Shown here: positions 7,963-16,800 of the stretch, piece after piece
Layout of the letters: each line of letters starts with the position of its first letter
Position numbering within the stretch: position 1 is the first letter of the stretch
NCBI RefSeq assembly: GCF_000719285.1
Contig: NZ_JOFS01000056.1
Location: 1-32,762, forward strand
DNA length: 32,762 nt
Direction: 5' to 3'
Origin: Streptomyces bicolor
GTDB lineage: Bacteria; Actinomycetota; Actinomycetes; Streptomycetales; Streptomycetaceae
Notes under the pieces: model-generated
What the model was told of the DNA's origin: nothing
Databases searched by the model: none
Seen by the model: the letters and a program-made list of their open reading frames with translations, nothing else
Made by a program: the position numbers and the translations under genes

Positions 7963-8439
7963 TCACAGCGCCTTCGCGTAACACAGGCTCAGCTCGTGGT
8001 GGCGGTAGTAGCCGAACTTCTCGCACGGCTCGTACTCGCTGGACGTGTACAGCGCCACCGCCTCCGGCTGCTTGGCGCCGGTCTCCAGCACCATGCGGAT
8101 ACGGCCCGCCGCCCGCGCGTCCTCCTCCAGCGCGGCCAGGATGCGTCTCGCGAGGCCCAGCCCGCGCATCGACTCCACGACGTACATCCGCTTGAGCTCG
8201 GCGTCCCCGTCCCGGTTGCCCTCGCCGTTCTCGTCCTGGGCCCGCCAGCCGCCGGAGGCGACGGGGACGCCGAGCTCGTCGTAGGCGAGCAGGTACAGGC
8301 CGTTCGGCGGTTCGAAGTCCGCCGTGTCCATGGACGTGGCGTCGCCGTCGTCGCCGTAGCGGACGGCGTACTCGGCCTGGACCTGGTCGTTGAGCTTGAC
8401 GGCGTCAGGGTGGTCGAAGGAGACGCGGCGTATATGCAT
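7963..8439 (-). CDS. GNAT family N-acetyltransferase
   Basis: 158-residue single-domain acetyltransferase; substrate not predictable. The acetyl-CoA binding motif A is AELKRMYVVESMRGLGLARRILAALEEDARAAG (about residues 82-114), followed by RMVLETGAKQPEAVALYTSSEYEPCEKFGYY, a layout seen in many small GNATs that have a regulator-like fold. The ATG at 8439 has no Shine-Dalgarno, but TACGGT lies 7 bases upstream on the minus strand, so it may be leaderless. It converges on the MFS gene with a 4-base gap and is divergent from exonuclease III. Confidence 0.88.
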   Translation of the reverse strand: MHIRRVSFDHPDAVKLNDQVQAEYAVRYGDDGDATSMDTADFEPPNGLYLLAYDELGVPVASGGWRAQDENGEGNRDGDAELKRMYVVESMRGLGLARRILAALEEDARAAGRIRMVLETGAKQPEAVALYTSSEYEPCEKFGYYRHHELSLCYAKAL

Positions 8440-8531
8440 GCTGAGTACCGTATATCAATTCAAGATCAAGAGCTTCAAGATCAAGGAGTTCCAGAATCGG
8501 ACTCTGTCCAGTGTGCCGGTAGGGTGCCGGA
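8440..8531. promoter_or_regulatory. Divergent promoter region with 15-bp tandem repeat
   Basis: A 15-base unit starting TTCAAGATCAAG occurs at 8459-8473 and 8474-8488, with a decayed third copy from 8489. Leftward, TACGGT (8447-8452, minus strand) lies 7 bases before the GNAT ATG; rightward, TAGGGT (8520-8525) lies 6 bases before the exonuclease GTG. Both genes thus look leaderless and the repeat sits between the two -10 boxes, where a regulator could control both. Confidence 0.5.
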
Positions 8532-9335
8532 GTGCTCACTGTGACCTCTGTGAATGTGAACGGGCTGCGGGCTGCCGCGAAGAAGGGCTTCGTGGAGTGG
8601 CTCGCCGGTACGGAAGCCGATGTGCTGTGCCTTCAGGAGGTGCGCGCGGAGCCGCAACAGCTGCCCGAGCAGGTGCGCACGCCCGACGGCTGGCACGTCG
8701 TGCACGCGCCCGCCGCCGCCAAGGGCCGCGCCGGCGTCTCCCTCTACACCCGCCGTGAGCCCGACCGCGTCCAGGTCGGCTTCGGGTCGAGTGAGTTCGA
8801 CGACAGCGGGCGTTACGTCGAGGCAGACCTGCCGGGTGTGACGGTCGCCTCCCTCTACCTCCCCTCCGGCGAGGTCGGCACCGAGCGGCAGGACGAGAAG
8901 GTCCGCTTCATGGGCGAGTTCCTGGCCTATCTGAAGGACCTGCGCGAGCGCGCCGCCGCGGACGGCCGCGAGGTCGTCGTCTGCGGTGACTGGAACATCG
9001 CCCACGAGAAGGCCGACCTGAAGAACTGGCGCGGCAACACCAAGAACTCCGGGTTCCTGCCGGAGGAGCGAGAGTGGCTGAGCTCGGTGTTCGACCCAGC
9101 CGCCGGCGGTTATGTCGACGTCGTGCGGTCGCTGCACCCGGATGTGGAGGGGCCGTACTCGTGGTGGTCGTACCGCGGGCGCGCCTTCGACAACGACACC
9201 GGCTGGCGCATCGACTACCAGGTCGCGACGCCGGGGCTCGCGTCCAAGGCCCTCAAGGGGTACGTCGAGCGCGCGGCCACGCACGCCGAGCGCTGGTCGG
9301 ACCACGCGCCGGTGACGGTGGTCTACGACCGTTAG
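8532..9335 (+). CDS. xth: Exodeoxyribonuclease III (AP endonuclease)
   Basis: Magnesium-dependent 3'-5' exonuclease and AP endonuclease for base-excision repair. 267 residues, family length. Motifs in order: TSVNVNGLRAA (Asn), ADVLCLQEVRA (metal-binding Glu, about residue 36), GRAGVSLYTR, ASLYLPSG (catalytic region), VVCGDWNIAHEKADLKN (Asp/Asn, about 152-160), GWRIDYQVATPGL, and the final WSDHAPVTV (Asp-His catalytic pair). All key residues are present. Start GTG 8532 gives the canonical LTVTSVNVNG. Its stop overlaps the convergent MerR gene stop by three bases. Confidence 0.96.
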   Translation: MLTVTSVNVNGLRAAAKKGFVEWLAGTEADVLCLQEVRAEPQQLPEQVRTPDGWHVVHAPAAAKGRAGVSLYTRREPDRVQVGFGSSEFDDSGRYVEADLPGVTVASLYLPSGEVGTERQDEKVRFMGEFLAYLKDLRERAAADGREVVVCGDWNIAHEKADLKNWRGNTKNSGFLPEEREWLSSVFDPAAGGYVDVVRSLHPDVEGPYSWWSYRGRAFDNDTGWRIDYQVATPGLASKALKGYVERAATHAERWSDHAPVTVVYDR

Positions 9336-9997
9336 TCCCCTCGCTGGTCCCGCTCGTTCTGTTTCCGCAACCGCCGGTCCAGTGCCAGCGACATCTCCGC
9401 CTCCACCACGCTCCGGGCGAGCGGGCGCAGACGCTGGAGGTCCTCCTCGGAGGCGTGACGCAGGATCAGGTCGGCGAACATGTCCGCCATCTCGTCCACG
9501 TGTTCCCGTACCCGTTTGCCCGCCGCCAGGACCTCCGCGAGCGGGATCCCCTCGCGGACCAGGGCCGAGGAGACGTCCAGCAGGCGGCGGCTGATGTGGA
9601 CGATCTCGTCGCCGTCGGTGCCGAGGTAGCCGAGGTCCAGGGCGGCGGCGAGGTTCTCCGGGGTGACCTGGCCCTCGAAGCGGGCGGCGAGTTCCTCCGG
9701 GGTGAGGCGGACCGGCTCCTCCTCGGTGGGGGCGGCGACGCCGAGGAGGTCGGCGACGTCCCGGCCGTGGTCCAGGGCCTCCGCCAACTCCGCGATGCCG
9801 GTGAGGGTGTGGCCGCGCTCCAGCAGGGCCGCGATCGTGCGCAGGCGGGCCAGGTGGTGGTCGTCGTACCAGGCGATACGGCCCTCGCGGCGGGGCGGCG
9901 GTATCAGCTTGCGTTCGCGGTAGAAGCGCAGGGTGCGCACCGTGATGCCGGCCACGCGGGCCAGCTCCTCCATGCGGTACTCACGCTTCTCGGTCAC
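9332..9997 (-). CDS. MerR-family transcriptional regulator
   Basis: 221-residue DNA-binding regulator. The N-terminal winged helix-turn-helix is clear: YRMEELARVAGITVRTLRFYRERKLIPPPRREGRIAWYDDHHLARLRTIAALLERG (residues 7-62), the MerR signature with wing and coupling helix. The C-terminal half is longer than in metal-sensing MerR proteins and lacks a Cys pair, so a small organic effector is more likely (inference). It is divergent from the monooxygenase operon across a 153-base region full of repeats, so it probably controls that operon and itself. GTG 9997 is preceded by TAAGGT 6 bases upstream with no ribosome-binding site (leaderless layout). Confidence 0.92.
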   Translation of the reverse strand: MTEKREYRMEELARVAGITVRTLRFYRERKLIPPPRREGRIAWYDDHHLARLRTIAALLERGHTLTGIAELAEALDHGRDVADLLGVAAPTEEEPVRLTPEELAARFEGQVTPENLAAALDLGYLGTDGDEIVHISRRLLDVSSALVREGIPLAEVLAAGKRVREHVDEMADMFADLILRHASEEDLQRLRPLARSVVEAEMSLALDRRLRKQNERDQRGD

Positions 9998-10150
9998 CCC
10001 GGAACCTTAATTCGTACTGGCGGTAACTTTCCTCGGTACTTTCCTCGACCGACCCCTACCGGTCGGTACGGACCTCCTCTACTCTCCCATTGCGCCAGTG
10101 TTCACTGGCAGGGTTCCGGTTCAAGTGTGTTCAAGTGTGGAGGCACAGGC
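9998..10150. promoter_or_regulatory. MerR/monooxygenase divergent control region
   Basis: Several ordered elements: TAAGGT -10 for merR (10004-10009, minus strand); a direct repeat ACTTTCCTCG at 10026-10035 and 10038-10047 (12-base period) in the merR -35 zone; an inverted repeat ACCGACC-N6-GGTCGGT at 10048-10067; a palindrome GCCAGTG-TT-CACTGGC at 10094-10109; and a direct repeat TTCAAGTGTG at 10120-10129 and 10130-10139 just before the GGAGG that precedes the monooxygenase ATG. Which is the MerR operator cannot be decided by eye. Confidence 0.6.
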
Positions 10151-11665
10151 ATGGCCGAACGCGAACATGTGCGGGTCGCGGTGGTCGGGTCCGGGTTCGG
10201 CGGGCTGGGGGCCGCCGTCCGGCTGCGACGCGAGGGCGTCACCGACTTCGTCGTCCTGGAGCGGGCCGACAGCGTCGGCGGCACCTGGCGGGACAACAGT
10301 TATCCGGGGTGCGCCTGCGACGTGCCGTCGCACCTGTATTCCTTCTCCTTCGCGCCCAACCCCGACTGGCCGCGCACCTTCTCCGGGCAGGAGCACATCC
10401 GCGCCTACCTGGAGCATGTGACCGACGTCTTCCGGCTGCGCCCCCACATCCGCTTCGGCTCGGAGGTGAAGCGGATGACCTGGAACGGCGAGCGGTTGTG
10501 CTGGGACATCGAGACCAGCAGCGGGAGCCTGTCGGCCGACCTCGTGGTCTCCGCCACCGGGCCGCTGTCGGACCCGAAGATCCCGGACATCCCGGGGCTG
10601 GAGTCCTTCCCGGGCAAGGTCTTCCACTCCGCCCGCTGGGACCACGACTACGACCTGCGCGGCAAGCGCGTCGCCATGGTCGGCACCGGCGCCTCCGCCA
10701 TCCAGATCGTGCCGTCCATCCAGCCCGAGGTCGAGCGGCTGACGCTCTTCCAGCGCACCCCGCCCTGGGTCATGCCCCGCGTCGACCGTGCCATCGGCGG
10801 CGCCGAGCGCTCCCTGCACCGGGCCCTGCCCTTCACCACCCAGCTGCGCCGTGGACTGCTGTGGGGGATCCGGGAGTTGCAGGTCCAGGCGTTCACCAAG
10901 CACCCGGGTGAACTCGGGCTCATCGAGCAGTTGGCCAAGCGGAACATGGGCCGGTCCATCAAGGACCCCGCCCTGCGCGCCAAGCTCACCCCCGACTACC
11001 GCATCGGCTGCAAGCGGATCCTGCTGAGCAGCGAGTACTACCCGGCGCTCGCCCAGCCCAACGTGGACGTCGTCGCCAGTGGGCTGAGCGAGGTCCGCGG
11101 CTCGACCGTGGTCGCCACCGACGGCACGGAGGCCGAGGTCGACGCGATCGTGTTCGGTACGGGGTTCCATGTCACCGACATGCCCATCGCCGAGCGGGTG
11201 GTGGGCGCGGACGGCCGTACGCTCGCCGAGGCGTGGAAGGGCGGGATGGAGGCCCTGCGGGGCGCCTCCGCCGCCGGGTTCCCGAACTGGATGACCATCA
11301 TCGGGCCCAACACCGGCCTCGGGAACTCCTCCATGATCCTGATGATCGAGTCCCAGCTGAACTACCTGGCCGACTTCGTACGGCAGTTGGACGTCCTCGG
11401 CGGACGGGTCGCCCTCGACGCGCGGCCCAGCGCCGTGCACGCCTGGAACCGGCGGGTTCAGGAGCGCATGAAGCGGACGGTGTGGAACACGGGCGGCTGC
11501 ACGAGCTGGTACCTCGACGCGAGCGGTCGTAACACCACCATCTGGCCCGGTACGACTTCGGAGTTCCGGAAGGCCACGCGACGGGTGGATCTCGCGGAGT
11601 ACGCCGTCGTCCGAGCGACCGGGGTAAGCACGGACAGCAACGAGAACGCGGAGGTTACGGCATGA
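10151..11665 (+). CDS. Flavin monooxygenase, Baeyer-Villiger type
   Basis: FAD/NADPH monooxygenase of 504 residues, related to class B enzymes that turn ketones into esters or lactones. Seen: FAD-binding VVGSGFGGLGAAV (residues 10-22), GGTWRDNSYPGCACDVPSHLYSFSF (conserved in this family), the class-B fingerprint FPGKVFHSARWDHD (about 154-167), the second Rossmann motif VAMVGTGASAIQIVPSI (about 174-190), and the FGTGFHVTDMP strand near 335. ATG 10151 has GGAGG upstream. It overlaps the next gene by four bases (ATGA), so hydrolase and SDR are co-translated. The order monooxygenase-hydrolase-SDR parallels mycobacterial mymA-lipR-sadH. Substrate unknown. Confidence 0.92.
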   Translation: MAEREHVRVAVVGSGFGGLGAAVRLRREGVTDFVVLERADSVGGTWRDNSYPGCACDVPSHLYSFSFAPNPDWPRTFSGQEHIRAYLEHVTDVFRLRPHIRFGSEVKRMTWNGERLCWDIETSSGSLSADLVVSATGPLSDPKIPDIPGLESFPGKVFHSARWDHDYDLRGKRVAMVGTGASAIQIVPSIQPEVERLTLFQRTPPWVMPRVDRAIGGAERSLHRALPFTTQLRRGLLWGIRELQVQAFTKHPGELGLIEQLAKRNMGRSIKDPALRAKLTPDYRIGCKRILLSSEYYPALAQPNVDVVASGLSEVRGSTVVATDGTEAEVDAIVFGTGFHVTDMPIAERVVGADGRTLAEAWKGGMEALRGASAAGFPNWMTIIGPNTGLGNSSMILMIESQLNYLADFVRQLDVLGGRVALDARPSAVHAWNRRVQERMKRTVWNTGGCTSWYLDASGRNTTIWPGTTSEFRKATRRVDLAEYAVVRATGVSTDSNENAEVTA

Positions 11666-12603
11666 GCCGTCTCATGAACGTGGCCTCCGGGCCCTACGCC
11701 CCACCCGTCCCCGTCCGTGAGCTGACGGCGGAGTCCGCCGACGGCGCCCGGCTGCACATAGAGGTGCACGGGCCCGAGAACGCGCCTCCGGTCGTCCTCG
11801 CGCACGGCTGGACCTGCTCGACCGCCTTCTGGGCGGCGCAGATACGGGACCTCGCCGCCGACCACCGCGTCATCGCCTACGACCAGCGCGGCCACGGACG
11901 CAGCCCGGCCGGCCAGGCCTGCAGCGCCGACGCGCTCGCCGACGACCTCGAAGCCGTACTGAAGGCGACCCTCGCCCCCGGTGAGCAGGCCGTGATCGCC
12001 GGGCACTCCATGGGCGGCATGACGGTGATGGCCGCCGCCACCCGAGCGGGGTTCCGGGAGCACGCGGCGGCCGTCCTGCTGTGCAGCACGGGATCGTCGC
12101 GGCTGGTCGCCGAGTCCACGGTCGTACCCATACGTCCGGGTCGGCTGCGGACCTGGCTGACCAAGCACATCCTCGGGTCGCGGGCGCCGCTCGGGCCGGT
12201 CACGCCGGTAGCCCGGGCGATCCTCAAGTACGCCACGATGGGCCCCGGTTCGGCCCCGCACATGGTCGAGGCCTGCGCGCGGATCGTGCACGCCTGCCCG
12301 CGCAAGGTGCGCCACGCCTGGTCGCATGTGCTCGACCTGCTGGATCTCGACCACGGCGTACGGGAGTTGGCGGCACCGACCGCGGTCATCGTCGGCACGG
12401 CCGACCGGCTGACCCCGCCGGTGCACGCCCGCTCGCTGGCGGCCGCGCTGCCGAACTGCCTCGGCGTCACCGAACTGCCCGGCCTCGGGCACATGACGCC
12501 GGTCGAGGCGCCCGAGCTGGTGACCGGCAAGATACGCGAACTCGTCACGGCCTACGTTCACACCGAGGCCGGCACGTACACGCAGGTGAAGGAGGGCGCA
12601 TGA
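11662..12603 (+). CDS. Alpha/beta hydrolase
   Basis: 313-residue alpha/beta-fold hydrolase, likely an esterase acting on the ester or lactone made by the preceding monooxygenase (inference from the operon). Visible: oxyanion-hole region LAHGWTCSTAFW (about residue 48), YDQRGHGRSPAG (about 73), nucleophile elbow GHSMGG with Ser at 116, the acid region VIVGTADRLTPP, and the catalytic His in LPGLGHMTPVEAPE near residue 277. No signal peptide, so cytosolic. Both ends overlap neighbours by ATGA. The family is broad (epoxide hydrolases, haloperoxidase-like and lipase-like members), so the exact reaction is open. Confidence 0.93.
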   Translation: MSRLMNVASGPYAPPVPVRELTAESADGARLHIEVHGPENAPPVVLAHGWTCSTAFWAAQIRDLAADHRVIAYDQRGHGRSPAGQACSADALADDLEAVLKATLAPGEQAVIAGHSMGGMTVMAAATRAGFREHAAAVLLCSTGSSRLVAESTVVPIRPGRLRTWLTKHILGSRAPLGPVTPVARAILKYATMGPGSAPHMVEACARIVHACPRKVRHAWSHVLDLLDLDHGVRELAAPTAVIVGTADRLTPPVHARSLAAALPNCLGVTELPGLGHMTPVEAPELVTGKIRELVTAYVHTEAGTYTQVKEGA

Positions 12604-13493
12604 GCAGGGTGAGCATCGAGGGGCAGGTCGCCGTCGTCACCGGGGCGGCGCGGGGTGTCGGTGAGCTGCTCGCCCGCAAGCTCTCCGCGCGCGGGGCGCA
12701 GGTGGCGCTGGTCGGGCTGGAGCCGGACGAGCTCAAGCAGGTCTCCGAGCGGCTGCACAGCGACAGCGACCACTGGTACGCCGATGTGACGGACCATGAG
12801 GCGATGGCCCGGGTGGCGCGGGAGGTCAAGGAGCGGTTCGGGAAGGTCGACATCGTGGTCGCCAACGCGGGGGTCGCGTCCGGTGGGCCGTTCGTCGACT
12901 CCGACCCGGAGGCGTGGCGGCGGGTGATCGAGGTCAATCTCATCGGGTCGGCGGTGACGGCCCGGGCGTTTCTACCGGTGCTGATGGAGAGCCGGGGGTA
13001 TCTGCTGCAGATCGCCTCACTGGCCGCGATCACTCCGGCGCCGATGATGACGGCGTACTGCGCGTCCAAGTCGGGCGTGGAGGCGTACGCGCACAGTCTG
13101 CGGGCCGAAGTCGGCTACAAGGGCGTGCGGGTGGGCGTCGGGTATCTGTCCTGGACCGACACCGACATGGTGCGCGGGGCCGATCAGGACGACGTCATGC
13201 GGGAGTTGAGGAAGCGGCTGCCGTGGCCGTCCAACAAGACGTATCCGCTGGGTCCGGCGGTCGACCGGATCGTGGCCGGGATCGAGCGGCGGTCCAGCCA
13301 TGTGTACGGGCAGTGGTGGCTGCGTGGGATGCAGGGGGTGCGCGGGTATCTGCCGGGGGTCATCGGGACCGTGGGGCAGCGGGAGATGCGGCGGTTCGCG
13401 GACCGGCTGGAGGGCATGCGGACGGGGCTGGTCGGGGCGGGGGGTTCCGCCGACGAGCGGGAGCGAGCTGCGCGTACTACGCCGCGTGACTGA
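12600..13493 (+). CDS. Short-chain dehydrogenase/reductase
   Basis: NAD(P)-dependent SDR of 297 residues. Rossmann motif VTGAARGVGELLARK (Gly-rich loop, about residues 14-28), ADVTD, VANAGVASGGPF (the NAG motif, about 87), catalytic Ser in LLQIASLAA (about 140), and the YxxxK pair in TAYCASKSGVEAY (Tyr 153, Lys 157). The C-terminal ~60 residues carry a hydrophobic segment, as in membrane-associated SDRs such as SadH. Likely to make the ketone or aldehyde used by the monooxygenase, or to process the released alcohol. Last gene of the three-gene operon; start overlaps the hydrolase stop. Confidence 0.93.
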   Translation: MSRVSIEGQVAVVTGAARGVGELLARKLSARGAQVALVGLEPDELKQVSERLHSDSDHWYADVTDHEAMARVAREVKERFGKVDIVVANAGVASGGPFVDSDPEAWRRVIEVNLIGSAVTARAFLPVLMESRGYLLQIASLAAITPAPMMTAYCASKSGVEAYAHSLRAEVGYKGVRVGVGYLSWTDTDMVRGADQDDVMRELRKRLPWPSNKTYPLGPAVDRIVAGIERRSSHVYGQWWLRGMQGVRGYLPGVIGTVGQREMRRFADRLEGMRTGLVGAGGSADERERAARTTPRD

Positions 13494-13589
13494 TCGACAT
13501 GCGTAGGGTTATCGCCCGTGTGAATCTGGTCGAGGCCCCGCTGACTCAGCGAGAGGCCAACCCCCAACCCACTACGGGAGTGAACCCAC

Positions 13590-13802
13590 ATGGGCATGAA
13601 GGACCAGTTCCAGGAGAAGTCCGAGCAGCTGAAGCAGCGGGCGCAGCAGGGTCAGCGCGGCCAGCAGGGCAGGCAGGGCCAGCCGGGCCAGCCGGGTCAG
13701 CCGGGCCAGCCGGAGCGGGGTCGTCAGCGGCCGCAGCGGGACGAGGAGTCCGAGCGGATGCGTGAGGACGAGGAGCGGTTCGACGAGGACTACGACCGGT
13801 AG
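13590..13802 (+). CDS. Small Gln/Gly/Pro-repeat hydrophilic protein
   Basis: 70 residues with no signal peptide or membrane segment. The N-terminus MGMKDQFQEKSEQLKQRAQ is a charged helix; the middle repeats QPG four times (collagen-like codons CAGCCGGGC), after an RGQQGRQGQ stretch; the end is strongly acidic (EESERMREDEERFDEDYDR). Of a type found as short conserved proteins in Streptomyces; function unknown. GGAG precedes the ATG at 13590, and TAGGGT at about 13504-13509 may be its promoter. A strong hairpin follows, so it is probably a single-gene transcript. Confidence 0.75.
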   Translation: MGMKDQFQEKSEQLKQRAQQGQRGQQGRQGQPGQPGQPGQPERGRQRPQRDEESERMREDEERFDEDYDR

Positions 13803-13818
13803 TCGTCGACCGGTGAAC

Positions 13819-13850
13819 GCGGGGTGCCCCCTGTTTTGGGGGTGCCCCGC
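13819..13850. terminator. Hairpin terminator
   Basis: GCGGGGTGCCCCC, loop TGTTTT, GGGGGTGCCCCGC: a 13-base-pair stem with two G-T pairs. It lies between the small repeat protein and the convergent tricorn protease gene and can serve both. Confidence 0.8.
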
Positions 13851-13882
13851 GCTTGTGTTTGCGTGGAGAGGTGCGTTGTCTC

Positions 13883-16800
13883 TCAAGAGCGTGGCGGCAA
13901 TTTCGGTCTTGAGCGGTCGGGCACGTGTGCGTAGTCCGGCGGCGTTGCCGGAGGGTTCGTCTCCAGGAGTTCCAGCGCCAGCTCCACCGCGTCCGACAGC
14001 TGGGCGTGTCTGCCCTCTGCCCAGTCCAGGGGGGTGCGGAGGACCTCCACATCAGGGGTCACGCCCTTGTTCTCGACGCCCCAGCCGTAGGCGTCGAACC
14101 AGGCCGCGTTCATCGGGACCGTGATCACCGTGCCGTCGCCGAGGCGGTGGCGGCCGGTCATGCCGACCACTCCGCCCCAGGTGCGCTGGCCGACCACCGG
14201 GCCCAGCTTGAGGAGCCTGAAGGCCGCTGTGATCATGTCGCCGTCCGACGAGGTCGCCTCGTCGGCGAGGGCGACGATCGGGCCGCGCGGGGCGTTCGAC
14301 GTGTACGACACCGGCTGGGCGTTGCGCGTGAGGTCCCAGCCGAGGATCGTGCGGGTCAGCTTCTCCACGACCAGCTCGCTGATGTGGCCGCCCGCGTTGC
14401 CGCGTACGTCGACGATCAGTGCGGGGCGTGACATCTCCATCCGCAGGTCCCGGTTGAACTGGGCCCAGCCGGAGCCGCCCATGTCGGGGATGTGCAGATA
14501 GCCGCAGCGGCCGCCGCTCAACTCCCGTACGACCGCGCGCCGTTTGGCCACCCAGTCGTGGTAGCGCAACGGCCGCTCGTCGATCAGGGGGACCACCGCC
14601 ACGCGTCGTGACCTGCCCGCCTCGCCCTCCGAGGGGGTGAAGGTCAGCTCCACGGTCGTACCGCCGGAGCCCGCCAGCAACGGATAGGGGCCCGAGACCG
14701 GGTCCACGGGACGGCCGTCGACGTGGGTGAGTACCGCGCCCTCCCGGATTCCCGTGCCCGCCAGCGGGGAGCGGGCCTTGGAGTCGGACGACTCGCCGGG
14801 GAGGATGCGTTTGACCATCCAACCCTCGTCCCTGCGGACGAAGTTGGCGCCCAGCAGGCCCTGCCAGCGCTGGTAGTGGGGCGGGCCCTCGTTGCGGCGG
14901 GCCGCCGTCACGTAGGCGTGGGAGGTGCCCAGTTCGCCGAGCAACTCGCGCAGCAGGTCCGCGAACTCGTCGGGGGAGGCCACCCGGTCGACGAGCGGGC
15001 GGTACTGGGCGAGCACCCCGTCCCAGTCGATGCCGCACATCTCCGGTTCCCAGAAGTACGCCCGGATCAGGCGGCCCGCCTCCTCGTACGCCTGTCGCCA
15101 CTCCGCCGTCGGGTCCACCTCGTGCAGGATGCGGCGCGAGTCGATCCAGACCGTGGTGTCGCTGTCGCCGGACTCGCCGGCGGGGGCCGCCCGCAGGTCG
15201 CCCTCGTCCACCAGGACCAGCCGGGTGCCGTCGCCGCTCACCGCGAACCAGTCGAGGTGTTCGACGAGTTCGGACTTCTTCGACTTGCTGATGTTGAAGT
15301 GCTCGAGCGTGGGCCGGCCGCTGATGTCGTCCGGGTTGGCGAACGTCTCGCCCAGCGCCCCCGAGATCGGCCAGCGCAGCCAGACCAGTCCGCCGCCCGC
15401 GACGGGGTGCAGCGCGGAGTACTTGGAGGCGGTGACGGGGAAGGGGGTGACCCGGCTCTCCAGGCCCTCGACCTCGACGGTCGTCGTTCCGGCGTCTCCG
15501 CCCTCCTCGTCCTCCACCGGGTCCAGGCCACCGGCCGCCGGGCGGCCCTCGGGGTTGAGGGCGAAGGGGGAGGGGGTCGCGGAGGACAGGGGGACCAGGT
15601 AGGGGCGGCAGCCCAGCGGGAAGGAGAGATCCCCGGTGTGGACGTCGTACACCGGGTCGAAGCCGCGCCAGGAGAGGAAGGCGAGGTAGCGGCCGTCCCG
15701 GGTGAACACCGGGTTCTCGTCCTCGAAGCGGCCGTTGGTGACGTCGACGATCAAACGGTCCTTTATCCGGGCCAGTTTGATCTGGCGGAGGGAACGGCCG
15801 ATGCCCGGGTGCGACCAGGTCAGCCATGTGCCGTCCGGGGAGAACGCCAGGTCCCGTACCGGGCCGTTGACCGACCGGATGAGTTCCGTGACCTCGCCGT
15901 TCGAGTCGTCCGTGCCCGCGGCGTCAGCCGCATTGTCGGACACAGTGAGGAGCAGGAGCCGTCCGTCGTGCGAGGCGAGCGCGAGGCGCTCTCCGTTCGG
16001 GTCCGCGACCATCTCCAGGACCCGGCCCAGCTCGCCGGAGGCCAGTCGGCGCGGTTCGCGGTCCCCGGTGGCCCGCGGCAGGTACGCGATCTCGATCGCG
16101 TCCTCGCCCTCCGCGTCCGTCACATACGCCACCTGGCCCGCCGAGCCGAGCATCTCCGGCAGCCGGACCCGTACGCCCGGGGTGTCGGTGATCGTGCGGG
16201 CGGGGCCGTCCCGGTGGGTGAGCCAGTACAGGCTGCCGCGTACGACCACGGCGCTCGCGCGGCCCGTCTCGTCGACGGAGATGCCGTCGACGTGCTGGGC
16301 GGCCGGCACCTGGTACGTGCGGCGTCCGGCGCGCGGGCCGCTCAGCCGCACCTCGAGCTTGCGGGGCTTGCTGTCCGCGGCGAGGTCGTCCACGAGCCAC
16401 AGATCGCCCGCGCACTGGTACACCACCCGGGTGCCGTCACTGGACGCGTGCCGGGCGTAGAAGGCGTCGTGGTCGGTGTGGCGGCGCAGGCCGGAGCCGT
16501 CGTACGCGCACGAGTAGAGGTTGCCGACGCCCTCGTGGTCGGAGAGGAACGCGATCCGGCCGCCGACGAACATGGGCGAGTGCAGATGGCCGCCGATGTC
16601 CGCCAGCAGGCGTTCGCCGTGCAGCCAGAGGCGGCCCGTGGCCCCGCCCCGGTAGCGCTTCCAGGCGGCCGGTTCGTGCGGTGGGGTGCCGGTCAGGAGC
16701 AGGGTCTTGCGTTCGCCTTCGATGTCGGCGACCTGGATGTCGGAACAGGGACCCCACGGGAGTTTGCGGCCGGGGTCGCCGCCGAGGCTGAGCTTGTAGG

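Noticed and set aside
13590..13802. Repeated CAGCCGGGC units as a CRISPR-like or minisatellite array
   Set aside because: Units are adjacent codons in frame, short and without spacers; they encode a Gln-Pro-Gly repeat.
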